From Flavobacterium sp. 1 (lineage in GTDB: Bacteria; Bacteroidota; Bacteroidia; Flavobacteriales; Flavobacteriaceae), in assembly GCF_002797935.1 (NCBI RefSeq), contig NZ_PGER01000001.1, positions 496,001-560,000 of the forward strand: a stretch of DNA of 64,000 nt. Direction: 5' to 3'. A program made the position numbers and the translations under genes. Below are positions 9,915-17,745 of the stretch, one piece after another (position 1 is the first letter of the stretch; the number at the start of each line of letters is the position of its first letter). Below the pieces are notes generated by a model. It did no database searches and had not been told where the DNA came from. It saw only the letters and a list, made by a program, of their open reading frames with translations.

Positions 9915-11063
9915 ATGAGTTCCATTTCTACAGATATTAAGCCAAAAAAGCATTATGAAATTTTAGACGGTTTACGTGGAGTAGCGGCAATTTTGGTCGT
10001 TGCTTTTCACATTTTTGAAACTTTTAGCGGCGGGAATCGTTTTAAGCAAATTATCAATCATGGCTATTTGGCAGTTGATTTCTTTTTCCTTTTATCAGGA
10101 TTTGTTGTTGCTTATGCGTACGATGACCGTTGGGGGAAAATGACGCAATGGGAGTTTTATAAACGGCGTTTAATTCGTTTGCAGCCTATGGTTATTATGG
10201 GAATGATTATTGGAGCCGCATTATATTATTTTCAGGCTTCGGATATTTTATTTCCGCAGATCGCAACAATGCCATTATGGAAATTACTATTGGTTATGTT
10301 TGTTGGTTTTACGTTAATTCCGTTAACGCCATCAGCAGAAATAAGAGGCTGGGGCGAAATGCATCCGCTTGACGGTCCTGCCTGGTCGTTATTTTTTGAA
10401 TATATCGCGAATATTTTATACGCTTTAATCTTTCGAAAATTCTCTAACAAAGTGCTTTCTATTTTTGTTTTGATATTTGCAGGAATGCTTATTAATTATA
10501 CTGTTTTTGGTCCAAAAGGCGATGTCATTGGCGGATGGTCGTTGAATTTGGAACAGATGAATATTGGTTTTACCCGTTTGTTATATCCATTTTTTGCTGG
10601 GATTTTACTTTCACGTTTAGGGAAATTAATTAATGTAAAAGGAGCTTTCTGGGTTTGCAGTTTATTGATTGCAATTGTTCTTATCGTGCCAAGAATTGGT
10701 GATGAAAACAGTTTATGGATGAATGGTATATATGAGTCATTTTGTATTATTCTTGTTTTTCCTTTAATCGTCTCAATTGGTGCCGGCGGTGAAATTAAAA
10801 ACCCGTTTTCTCTAAAAATCTGCAAATTGCTGGGCGATATTTCATATCCAATTTACATCACTCATTATCCGCTTATTTATTGGTACACCGCTTGGGTTGT
10901 TGATAATAAAGTTTCGTTAGAAAATGGTTATACATTAGGAATATGTGTTTTAATTGCAAGTATTTTAATTGCCTATTTATGTTTGAAATTATACGATGAA
11001 CCAGTACGTAATTGGCTCCAGAATAAATTTCAGAATAAAAAAAATGCTGCAGCAAATAATTAA
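9915..11063 (+). CDS. Acyltransferase-3 family membrane protein (OafA/YrhL type)
   Basis: 382 residues with about ten hydrophobic helices. The N-terminus carries the family signature ILDGLRGVAAILVVAFH with the catalytic His, followed by GYLAVDFFFLLSGFVVAYAY and the RRLIRLQP arginine motif. WSLFFEYIANILYA is also typical. Such proteins transfer acetyl or other acyl groups to extracytoplasmic sugars. It stands alone between two terminators, next to glycosidase genes; the acceptor is unknown. Confidence 0.9.
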   Translation: MSSISTDIKPKKHYEILDGLRGVAAILVVAFHIFETFSGGNRFKQIINHGYLAVDFFFLLSGFVVAYAYDDRWGKMTQWEFYKRRLIRLQPMVIMGMIIGAALYYFQASDILFPQIATMPLWKLLLVMFVGFTLIPLTPSAEIRGWGEMHPLDGPAWSLFFEYIANILYALIFRKFSNKVLSIFVLIFAGMLINYTVFGPKGDVIGGWSLNLEQMNIGFTRLLYPFFAGILLSRLGKLINVKGAFWVCSLLIAIVLIVPRIGDENSLWMNGIYESFCIILVFPLIVSIGAGGEIKNPFSLKICKLLGDISYPIYITHYPLIYWYTAWVVDNKVSLENGYTLGICVLIASILIAYLCLKLYDEPVRNWLQNKFQNKKNAAANN

Positions 11064-11083
11064 GTTCATGTTTAAAAAAAAAG

Positions 11084-11120
11084 CAGCCTTTGAGTTCTAT
11101 TGAATCAAAGGCTGTTTTTT
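11084..11120 (+). terminator. Rho-independent terminator after the acyltransferase gene
   Basis: CAGCCTTTGA and TCAAAGGCTG form a perfect 10-bp stem followed by TTTTTT; an A-run on the left makes it potentially bidirectional. Confidence 0.85.
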
Positions 11121-11304
11121 AAAATTAAATCATTCTATTGGGTTTAATATTTTCTTGATGTTTCAAAAAAACAGAGTTATTTCATTTTGGACTTTAATCC
11201 ATATAAAAGCAGTTTTTGAGCTAGTGGTCATAAAGTAGGATTTATGAAAGAATTATTTAAAAGTATCCCTGTTTTATTTAAACCAAAAAGTTGATGCAGT
11301 GGCA

Positions 11305-11520
11305 TTAGAAATAAGTTCTACAACTTCTAACTGTAGCACAATATACTTTAAATTTTTCTTTATCAGATGCTTTCATAAATTGTTCAATAGGTTCAGTCAA
11401 GCTGTGTTGTGCCAATGCAAAACCTGCCTAATGTACGGGCATTATAGCTTTGACTTGAGCATCAATTGCAGCTTGAATACTTTCATGGAAACGTATGTAT
11501 TTGATTCTAATATTTATTGT
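11305..11520 (-). pseudogene. C-terminal relic of a UlaG-like MBL-fold metallo-hydrolase
   Basis: Read on the minus strand, one frame gives FHESIQAAIDAQVKAIMPVH, a stop, then AGFALAQHSLTEPIEQFMKA and ends at TAA (11305-11307). This matches the end of UlaG-like MBL-fold hydrolases, where PVHW(A/G)xF and an H-x-W-x-EPIE segment are conserved. The stop (TAG, 11428-11430) replaces the conserved Trp after PVH, one G-to-A change from TGG. Sequence upstream of about 11520 no longer matches, so the N-terminal domain is gone. The plus-strand open frame over the same bases (11299-11727) is its shadow. The family call is from memory of the motif. Confidence 0.6.
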
Positions 11521-11619
11521 ATTGGCTTCTATTCTCATTTAACTAAATGGCAGCCACATAGCTTCATGCTCACAATATCAGATAAGACACATTTAAAAAA
11601 AAGATCGTTCCTTAGATTT

Positions 11620-13905
11620 TTATTTTTTGTTACTAGAATACGAATAAGGATAACTACTAGGAGAAGTTCCTCTTTGGATATTTGGTTTTGCAGTCATATC
11701 AAAATCCAAAACAGCTCCTTTAAGTAAATCTAAATGATTGATGTAGTTTTTTGAATAGGTTGAATTGTCCCATTTTAATTCATTTACATATTTATTTGTA
11801 TCTGAATTATTAGATGCATTTATTATTAATTGTTTACCATTCTCTAAATTCAAAGTTACTTTTTTAAATAAAGGAGCTCCCAAAACATATTCATCAGAAG
11901 CCGGACAAACAGGATAAAAGCCCATAGCAGAAAAGATATACCAAGCCGAGGTTTGTCCATTATCCTCATCTCCGCAATATCCATCGGGAGTTGGTTTATA
12001 TAAACGATTCATTACTTCTCTAGACCAATACTGTGTTTTCCATGGCTGACCAGCATAATTATACAAATAAATCATATGTTGAATTGGCTGATTACCATGT
12101 GCGTATTGTCCCATATTCATGATCTGCATTTCACGAATTTCATGAATAACGCTGCCATAATAACTTTCATCAAAAACAGGCGGCGTATCAAAAACAGAGT
12201 CCAGTTTATCTGTAAATGCATTTTCTCCCCCCATCAAATTTATTAAGCCATTAATATCATGAAACACACTCCAGCTATAATGCATACTGTTTCCTTCGGT
12301 AAAAGCATCTCCCCACTTAAATGGATTAAAGTTAGCAGGGAAAGAGCCGTCTTTATTCCTTCCGCTCATCCATTTAGCTGATGGATTAAAGACATTTTTA
12401 TAATTCATCATTCGTTTTTCGTAGAAAGCAATTTCATTTTTTGGACGATTTAGTGCCTTAGCTAATTTCCAAATTGCAAAATCATCATAAGCATATTCCA
12501 AAGTCCTTGCTGCATTCTCGTTGATTTTTACATCATAAGGTACATATCCTAATTCATTATAATACTTAATTCCTGCTCTTCCAACGGCCTCCATTGGTCC
12601 TTCGTTATTAGCTCCATTCAATAAGGCTTTGTATAATAGATCAATATCATACCCTCGTAATCCTTTTATATAAGCATCAGAAACAACTGAAGCCGAATTA
12701 TTCCCCACCATTATGTTTCTAAAGCCAGGACTAGACCATTCGGGTAAAAAGCCTCCTTCTTTATAATCATTTATCAAACCTTCCTGCATTTCTTTGTTTA
12801 TGGAAGGATAAATTAAATTTAACAATGGGTATAATGCCCTAAAAGTATCCCAAAAGCCTGTTCCTGCATACATATAACCAGGTTCAACCCCGCCATTATA
12901 TGGACTACGATGAATTGTCTTTCCTGCAGCATCTATTTCATAATGCTTTTGTGGAAAACATGCTGCTCTAAACAGCGAAGAATAAAAAGTTTTTAATTGT
13001 TCATCAGTTCCGCCTTCAATTTTTATTCTCCCTAATATTTTATTCCACTCATTTTTTGACTCGGTTACTAAATTGTCAAAAGATTTATTTCCTAATTCTG
13101 TTTTTAAATTCAACTCAGCCTGCTCAAAACTGATAAAAGAAGAAGCTGTTTTCACATTTATGATTTCTCCTTTTTTGGTTTCAAAATTAACTACAGCCCC
13201 AGAATGATCAGTCGCTATTTCTAATATGTCTTTTTGGAAATTTCCATCGGACCAACAAGCGGCGGATTTAAATGGTTTGTCAAAAATTAAAACAAAATAG
13301 TTTTTAAAATCAACCGTTTTGCTCTTTTTTGAAAGTACGGTATACCCAATTACTTTATTTTCATTTGGGATTATTTTTATATATGAACCTCCTTTAAAAG
13401 CATCAATTACAATAGAAGACTGTTTGCTTTTAGGAAAAGTAAATTGAAAATCTGCTGCTCTCTCAGTAGTTGTCAATTCAGTAACGACATCATAGTCTGC
13501 TAAATAAACACTATAATAATAAGGTTTTGAAATTTCAGCCTTGTGACTGAACCAACTTGCCCTATCATCATCGTTAAAAACTATTTTATTGGTTACTGGC
13601 ATTATAGCGAATTGACCGTAATCATTCATCCAAGGAGAAGGTTGATGAGTTTGTTTAAAACCTCTAATTTTATTAGCAGTATAAGTATAGCACCAACCAT
13701 CACCCATCTTACCGGTTTGGGGAGTCCAAAAATTCATTGCCCAAGGTCTGGCTATTGCAGGATAAGTATTTCCGCTAGATAGTTCATCAGTTGATTGGGT
13801 TCCCATCAAAGGATTTACATAATCAGCTAAATTCTCTGTCTTGGTTTGACCTCTGGAAATTAATACATAGAATAACATTCCTATTATAAATGTCTTGTTT
13901 TTCAT
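11620..13905 (-). CDS. GH92 family alpha-mannosidase-like protein
   Basis: 761 residues. Signal peptide-like start (FIIGMLFYVLISRGQT). The GH92 N-terminal pattern follows (YVNPLMGTQSTDELSSGNTY, GFKQTHQPSPWMNDYGQ), with the catalytic (alpha/alpha)6 region from ~300 (GTGFWDTFRALYPLL, GFLPEWSSPG, VSDAYIKGLRGYD, GNSMHYSWSVFHD). The C-terminal part has YCGDEDNGQTSAWYIFSAMG, the conserved acidic stretch, and then the substrate-binding beta-sandwich. Calcium-dependent GH92 enzymes remove alpha-linked mannose. It is convergent with the acyltransferase gene and is not clearly part of the GH27-GH43-GH2 operon. Confidence 0.93.
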   Translation of the reverse strand: MKNKTFIIGMLFYVLISRGQTKTENLADYVNPLMGTQSTDELSSGNTYPAIARPWAMNFWTPQTGKMGDGWCYTYTANKIRGFKQTHQPSPWMNDYGQFAIMPVTNKIVFNDDDRASWFSHKAEISKPYYYSVYLADYDVVTELTTTERAADFQFTFPKSKQSSIVIDAFKGGSYIKIIPNENKVIGYTVLSKKSKTVDFKNYFVLIFDKPFKSAACWSDGNFQKDILEIATDHSGAVVNFETKKGEIINVKTASSFISFEQAELNLKTELGNKSFDNLVTESKNEWNKILGRIKIEGGTDEQLKTFYSSLFRAACFPQKHYEIDAAGKTIHRSPYNGGVEPGYMYAGTGFWDTFRALYPLLNLIYPSINKEMQEGLINDYKEGGFLPEWSSPGFRNIMVGNNSASVVSDAYIKGLRGYDIDLLYKALLNGANNEGPMEAVGRAGIKYYNELGYVPYDVKINENAARTLEYAYDDFAIWKLAKALNRPKNEIAFYEKRMMNYKNVFNPSAKWMSGRNKDGSFPANFNPFKWGDAFTEGNSMHYSWSVFHDINGLINLMGGENAFTDKLDSVFDTPPVFDESYYGSVIHEIREMQIMNMGQYAHGNQPIQHMIYLYNYAGQPWKTQYWSREVMNRLYKPTPDGYCGDEDNGQTSAWYIFSAMGFYPVCPASDEYVLGAPLFKKVTLNLENGKQLIINASNNSDTNKYVNELKWDNSTYSKNYINHLDLLKGAVLDFDMTAKPNIQRGTSPSSYPYSYSSNKK

Positions 13906-14069
13906 GTTTTTATTTTAATAAATTTTTCTAATATCAAATTTATTTATTTTTTTGGCTTTGACCCCATATAAAAAATTATTTTCGATCCATTAGTTATAGC
14001 GGCATGGCTGATTCTGTTGTCAAGATGTTCAGTATTCAAACCTCTCATTGAACAAGATCTGAGCTGGAA

Positions 14070-14118
14070 TTCGGTTACCTGAAAATTGATATTTTTTAGG
14101 TAACTGAATTTGCACCCT
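14070..14118. repeat. Inverted repeat TTCGGTTACCT/AGGTAACTGAA with direct-repeat partner at 14379
   Basis: TTCGGTTACCT (14070-14080) is the inverse of AGGTAACTGAA (14098-14108) with one mismatch. The 21 bases 14098-14118 recur at 14379-14399 with one mismatch. The arrangement resembles a recombination footprint or element end, but no recombinase gene is adjacent. Confidence 0.55.
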
Positions 14119-14161
14119 TACGATTAGATTTAATGATGGATTTTGTGAGCAGTAAAAACAA

Positions 14162-14195
14162 AAAAGCCTTTAAATCCTAAGATTTACAGGCTTTT
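14162..14195. terminator. Strong hairpin, possible terminator
   Basis: AAAAGCCTTTAAATC and GATTTACAGGCTTTT form a 15-bp stem with one mismatch and a 4-base loop. It could terminate either strand; no gene ends immediately beside it. Confidence 0.5.
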
Positions 14196-14378
14196 GATTT
14201 CTTCCAAAAAAAGTATTTAAATTTTGGATGTCAGGAACCCACTTGTTCATTTGTTAGGAAGGTAAATCTCCTCTGATGCGGGTTTCATTTGAAAATGAAT
14301 TTGTTGAACTTTCGCCGGGAATCGAACTCTACCATAAATTCCTTTATTTTCAAGGGCTTTGGAGAGGCTGAATTAATC

Positions 14379-14399
14379 AGGTAACCGAATTTGCACCCT
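14379..14399 (+). repeat. Second copy of the 21-bp repeat
   Basis: Identical to 14098-14118 except for one base (AGGTAACC versus AGGTAACT). The two copies are spaced 281 bases apart. Confidence 0.55.
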
Positions 14400-14550
14400 C
14401 TAAAAACGCATTAAATCATTTAAAATTTAATGACGTAGATATATTTTTTTAATAATTGATTTATGCAATAGTTACACCATTATTTAGTCTGCTTTTTGAA
14501 CTGGTATAGTTGTATTATGGCAATGCACAAGAGGTCTTTATGCTCTTAAA

Positions 14551-14754
14551 TTATCCGATTATACAGCGTAAAACATGCTCTAACTTTAGGCCTGAATACG
14601 AACAAAATTCCTCTATGGAAATTAACTGATGCGGTTCTTTGTTCAAGCTGTCTTTAATTTTGTTTAAATACAGCCTTGCCTGTCTGTATGTTTTGCCGGT
14701 AATACGCTGTACATCTTTTGGATAAAAACATATCCTGATATTTCCTGCTATCAC
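14551..14754 (-). CDS. Small putative DNA-binding protein, uncharacterised
   Basis: 67 residues. YPKDVQRITGKTYRQARLYL looks like a winged or helix-turn-helix DNA-binding element, and SIEEFCSYSGLKLEHVLR follows as a second helical element. The pattern recurs, as far as I recall, in small flavobacterial proteins of unknown role. The codon usage and composition look coding. It is a lone minus-strand gene in a repeat-rich stretch, so a link to a former mobile element is possible but unproven. Confidence 0.6.
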   Translation of the reverse strand: MIAGNIRICFYPKDVQRITGKTYRQARLYLNKIKDSLNKEPHQLISIEEFCSYSGLKLEHVLRCIIG

Positions 14755-14892
14755 ACTACTACTTTTAATACATTATCCATGACATTGGGGGCACTCTTTT
14801 CGGTCAGCGCGCAAATCTTTACCGCTATTTGTCTTTAAAAATATAAGGGTTGGGAAGGAGTAAAGAGTAAAGAAAAAAGAAGCAAGAGGAGA

Positions 14893-14940
14893 GGGAGAAC
14901 CGAGTTGCAAACGCTTCATGTGATCCTTAAATAAGTAGGC
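14893..14940 (+). repeat. Partial copy of the dispersed ~75-bp repeat
   Basis: Shares GAGAACCG...GTTGCAAACGCTTCAT and TAAATAAGTAGGC with the full copies at 15010, 16062 and 17632 but lacks the second hairpin (ACTCGTTACAAACGAGC). Confidence 0.6.
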
Positions 14941-14943
14941 GTG

Positions 14944-14989
14944 AAGAGTGAAGAGTAAAGAGTAAAGAGTAAAGAGTAAAGAGTAAAGA
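14944..14989 (+). repeat. Tandem 7-bp repeat (AGAGTAA)n
   Basis: About six consecutive copies of AGAGTAA/AGAGTGA. Similar shorter AGAGTAAAGAG runs precede the dispersed repeat at 14893 and 17632. Confidence 0.75.
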
Positions 14990-15009
14990 AGCGAGAGGAA
15001 AGGGGATTA

Positions 15010-15080
15010 GAACTGCGCTGCAAACGCTTCATTTATTTTCTATAAATAAGTAGGCACTCGTTACAAACGAGCGCCAGAGG
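15010..15080 (+). repeat. Dispersed ~75-bp repeat, copy 1
   Basis: Contains two small hairpins: GCGCTGCAAACGC and CTCGTTACAAACGAG, joined by a conserved ATTTATTTTCTATAAATAAG segment. Copies 2 and 3 at 16062 and 17632 are nearly identical. Confidence 0.85.
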
Positions 15081-15212
15081 AGGAGCTATCGGGATCATGT
15101 TCTAAATACATTAACATAATAACCCCTGTAGCCTTTTATCACATTTTTAGTTGTCAAGAACTTTAAAAAAAAACGCAAAGTTATCAGGCATTTGCCAGCG
15201 CAGCGTTTTTTT

Positions 15213-15911
15213 TTAGCAAATCAGCAACAAACGATATTCTCCTTCATTTTCTATTGGTGCTCTGTGAATGCAAGGCAGCGCAAGTTGTTGCGGATGATCC
15301 ACTGCCAAACGCCAAAGATGTCCTAATCCTAAATTAACAGGCACTGCATGGGCTTGCGCCTGATAATGCAGATCAAAATAATTTTCCTTTAAAAAGTTTT
15401 CAAATTCCTCCGATGAACCGTTATGCAGCTCTTTGAGTTTTTTTCGAATTTCAGGAATTAGAATTTTTTGCTCCGCTTGCTCATTCGAAATAATATCGCT
15501 TGCCGCTCCGTAATAGGTGCATAAAAAAGTATCCGCTGCAATGGGCGAGCGATCAACATGATATGAATACACATCAGTGGATATGAAATCAAATTCATCA
15601 TCCCGTTCATAACACTTAAGTAAATTAAGAGAGGGGGAAGCTCCGAAATCGGTTAATAATCTTAAATCGTTTAAGATAATTTCCCGTGCTATAATCCCCT
15701 TTTCTGATAGCTGGAGAGCCAATAGATCTTTAGGATAAACTTCCGTTATATTTTCTTTTATCTTCAGTTTACTTACAATCTCTTTAAAATCGCCTTCCAA
15801 ATTTCTGTACCAGCATAGTGCATTCATTTCTCCCTTAAAATCGGTATTTACAAGTTCATAAAAAGTGGATACCGTTCCAATTTGGCTGCTGTCAGAAAAT
15901 GTATTGCTCAT
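15213..15911 (-). CDS. DUF1826-like protein, function unknown
   Basis: 232 residues, no signal peptide. The C-terminal half has YSYHVDRSP and, near the end, PCIHRAPIENEGEYRLLLIC. An H-x-D early and an HRxP late are the features I associate with DUF1826 proteins, possibly a 2-oxoglutarate/iron-type fold. No pathway can be assigned. It lies alone on the minus strand between copies of the dispersed repeat. The family call is tentative; what is visible is a soluble, well-formed ~230-residue protein. Confidence 0.55.
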   Translation of the reverse strand: MSNTFSDSSQIGTVSTFYELVNTDFKGEMNALCWYRNLEGDFKEIVSKLKIKENITEVYPKDLLALQLSEKGIIAREIILNDLRLLTDFGASPSLNLLKCYERDDEFDFISTDVYSYHVDRSPIAADTFLCTYYGAASDIISNEQAEQKILIPEIRKKLKELHNGSSEEFENFLKENYFDLHYQAQAHAVPVNLGLGHLWRLAVDHPQQLALPCIHRAPIENEGEYRLLLIC

Positions 15912-16464
15912 AGTATGATATCAAGAAGCTAGTTATACCAGAATATTTTGGACTTAAAAATAAATGCAATTGGTATTATTTAATGCACTGCAAAATTATG
16001 CAATTCTGAACCATCGGGCTATACTTTTACAACTAAAAAAAGTAAACATGAAAGGGGATTAGAACCGCGTTGCAAACGCTTCATTTATTTTCTATAAATA
16101 AGTAGGCACTCGTTACAAACGAGCGCCAGAGGGGAGTCGCGAAGGCGCAAAGAAAGGGTCTTGAAGATGTTGTTGCCTGCGGACATTTCCCCACCCCCAG
16201 CCCCTCTCCAAAGAAGAGGGGGAGTTATTGGATAAAAAAAGCTTATTTTTCGAAACTTATATTTTGTTTTACAACTTTACTAACTTTTACGTTTAGGTAA
16301 ATTGAGATTGGAAAAGAATTTCCGATGGTTCCGGGTTAGTTTAAGGTTTAAAATCGTTTGTTCATGGACTATTAATATTTTCATAAATCTATGCTGTTCA
16401 GCCAGTGTATTCATTTTATTTAGAATAAAACCGTAATACTATCGTTTTTATATAAAACGATAGT
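15912..16464. other. Intergenic region with repeats upstream of mreB
   Basis: 553 bases. It contains dispersed repeat copy 2, a CCCCTCTCC/AGAGGGG-type inverted repeat near 16201-16223, and the hairpin overlapping the mreB start. No coding region was recognised. Confidence 0.55.
16062..16132 (+). repeat. Dispersed ~75-bp repeat, copy 2
   Basis: Same unit as at 15010: GCGTTGCAAACGC hairpin, conserved middle, CTCGTTACAAACGAG hairpin, ending GCGCCAGAGG. The shared AGGGGATTAG also precedes it. Confidence 0.85.
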
Positions 16465-16466
16465 AT
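16436..16466 (+). promoter_or_regulatory. Perfect inverted repeat overlapping the mreB start codon
   Basis: ATACTATCGTTTT and AAAACGATAGTAT are perfect 13-bp arms around TATAT. The right arm ends inside the mreB ATG (16465-16467). In mRNA it would sequester the start; in DNA it could be an operator. Either role is inferred from position. Confidence 0.6.
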
Positions 16467-17493
16467 GGGCTTATTTAATTTTATGATAGTGGAAATAGCG
16501 ATGGATTTAGGAACAGCTAATACTTTAATAATTTATGATGGAAAGATCGTGGTGGACAGTCCGTCTATTGTTGCCAGGGATATTAGAAACGGTAAAATTA
16601 TCGCCGTAGGTAGAGAAGCCAGTTTAATGCAGGGAAAAACACATGAAAATATTAGAACAATCCGGCCGCTTAAAGATGGGGTTATTGCAGATTTTGATGC
16701 TTCAGAAAAAATGATCAGCTGGTTTATAAAAAATATACCTGAATTAAAGAAAACTTTTTTTACTCCCGCACTCCGAATGGTAGTATGTATTCCAAGTGGT
16801 ATTACCGCTGTAGAAATGAGAGCTGTAAAAGAGTCCTGTGAACGTGTAAACGGAAAAGAAGTGTTTTTGATTCATGAGCCTATGGCGGCGGCTATTGGAA
16901 TTGGTTTGGATGTAATGCTGCCTAAGGGGAATCTCATAGTGGATATAGGGGGAGGGACTACAGAAATTGCTGTTATAGCACTTGGAGGAATAGTTTGTGA
17001 CAAATCCATAAAAATTGCTGGTGATGTGTTTACCAACGATATATTGTATCATATGAGAACTCATCATAATCTGTATGTAGGGGAAGCTTCTGCAGAAACG
17101 ATAAAAATTGAAGTTGGCGCTGCAATGGAAGAACTCGAAGAGGCTCCTAATGATTTAACAGTTCGTGGAAGAGATCTACTTACCGGGAAGCCTAAAGAAG
17201 TTTTGGTTACCTTCAAGGAAATTGCAAAAGCTTTGGATAAATCAATACAAAGAATTGAAGACGTTATTATGGTAACGCTTTCACAGACACCACCTGAACT
17301 GGCAGCAGACATTTATCATACGGGTCTGTATCTCGCCGGAGGAGGCGCCTTGCTTCGTGGTCTTGATAAAAGGATTTCGCAGAAGACGGATTTACCAGTA
17401 TATATTGCAGAAGATCCCTTAAGAGCCGTGGTTAGAGGTACTGGTATCGTTTTAAAAGACATGAATAAATATAAAAGGGTATTGATAAAATAA
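16465..17493 (+). CDS. mreB: MreB/Mbl-type actin-like rod-shape protein (orphan copy)
   Basis: 342 residues, full family length. The actin-fold ATP-binding motifs are present: phosphate-1 DLGTANTLI, connect/phosphate-2 LIVDIGGGTTEIAVI and adenosine motif YLAGGGALLRGLD. Also typical are VVCIPSGITAVEMRAVKESC and LIHEPMAAAIGIG. The first ATG gives MGLFNFM, which matches flavobacterial MreB N-termini and supports the start. MreB polymerises at the inner membrane and directs cell-wall elongation. No mreC, mreD, pbp2 or rodA is adjacent, so this is probably a second, stand-alone copy. Its start codon lies in a perfect hairpin. That a canonical mreBCD operon exists elsewhere is an assumption. Confidence 0.93.
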   Translation: MGLFNFMIVEIAMDLGTANTLIIYDGKIVVDSPSIVARDIRNGKIIAVGREASLMQGKTHENIRTIRPLKDGVIADFDASEKMISWFIKNIPELKKTFFTPALRMVVCIPSGITAVEMRAVKESCERVNGKEVFLIHEPMAAAIGIGLDVMLPKGNLIVDIGGGTTEIAVIALGGIVCDKSIKIAGDVFTNDILYHMRTHHNLYVGEASAETIKIEVGAAMEELEEAPNDLTVRGRDLLTGKPKEVLVTFKEIAKALDKSIQRIEDVIMVTLSQTPPELAADIYHTGLYLAGGGALLRGLDKRISQKTDLPVYIAEDPLRAVVRGTGIVLKDMNKYKRVLIK

Positions 17494-17631
17494 GTCTGTT
17501 ATTACCACATAATGAATTATTTAGATTGATTTTTAGAAGGTAATTTTAAATAGAATTTACCCTCGTATTCTTCGTCAGTTCTCTTCGTTCGTGTGCAAAT
17601 CCGATCGAGTGAAGAGTAAAGAGGAAGGGGG

Positions 17632-17707
17632 GATGAGAACCGCGTTGCAAACGCTTCATTTATTTTCTATAAATAAGTAGGCACTCGTTACAAACGAGCG
17701 CCAGAGG
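17632..17707 (+). repeat. Dispersed ~75-bp repeat, copy 3
   Basis: Nearly identical to copies at 15010 and 16062, again preceded by AGAGTAAAGAGGAAG. It lies just past the 3' end of the minus-strand DUF6600-like gene. Confidence 0.85.
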
Positions 17708-17745
17708 GTGTGATGAAGTAATTAAATTCACTGGTGTTTAACTTA

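Larger units (their letters stand above)
13906..14550. other. Intergenic region with short repeats, no gene recognised
   Basis: 645 bases. It contains the repeats at 14070-14108 and 14379-14399 and a long hairpin (14162-14195), listed separately. A string at about 14316-14331 resembles a tRNA T-arm on the minus strand, but no full cloverleaf could be built. No coding region was recognised. Confidence 0.5.
14755..15212. other. Repeat-rich intergenic region
   Basis: 458 bases without a gene. It holds a partial and a full copy of the dispersed ~75-bp repeat and a 7-bp tandem array, each listed separately. Confidence 0.6.

Noticed and set aside
11299..11727. 142-codon plus-strand gene
   Set aside because: It lies antisense to the MBL-fold relic and the end of the GH92 gene; its Phe/Cys-rich composition is that of a shadow frame.
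14300..14360. tRNA gene on the minus strand
   Set aside because: Only a T-arm-like string (GAGTTCGATTCCC) was seen; no acceptor, D-arm or anticodon stem could be paired.
14944..14989. CRISPR or functional iteron
   Set aside because: A simple 7-bp AGAGTAA tandem array with no spacer, more likely slippage DNA.
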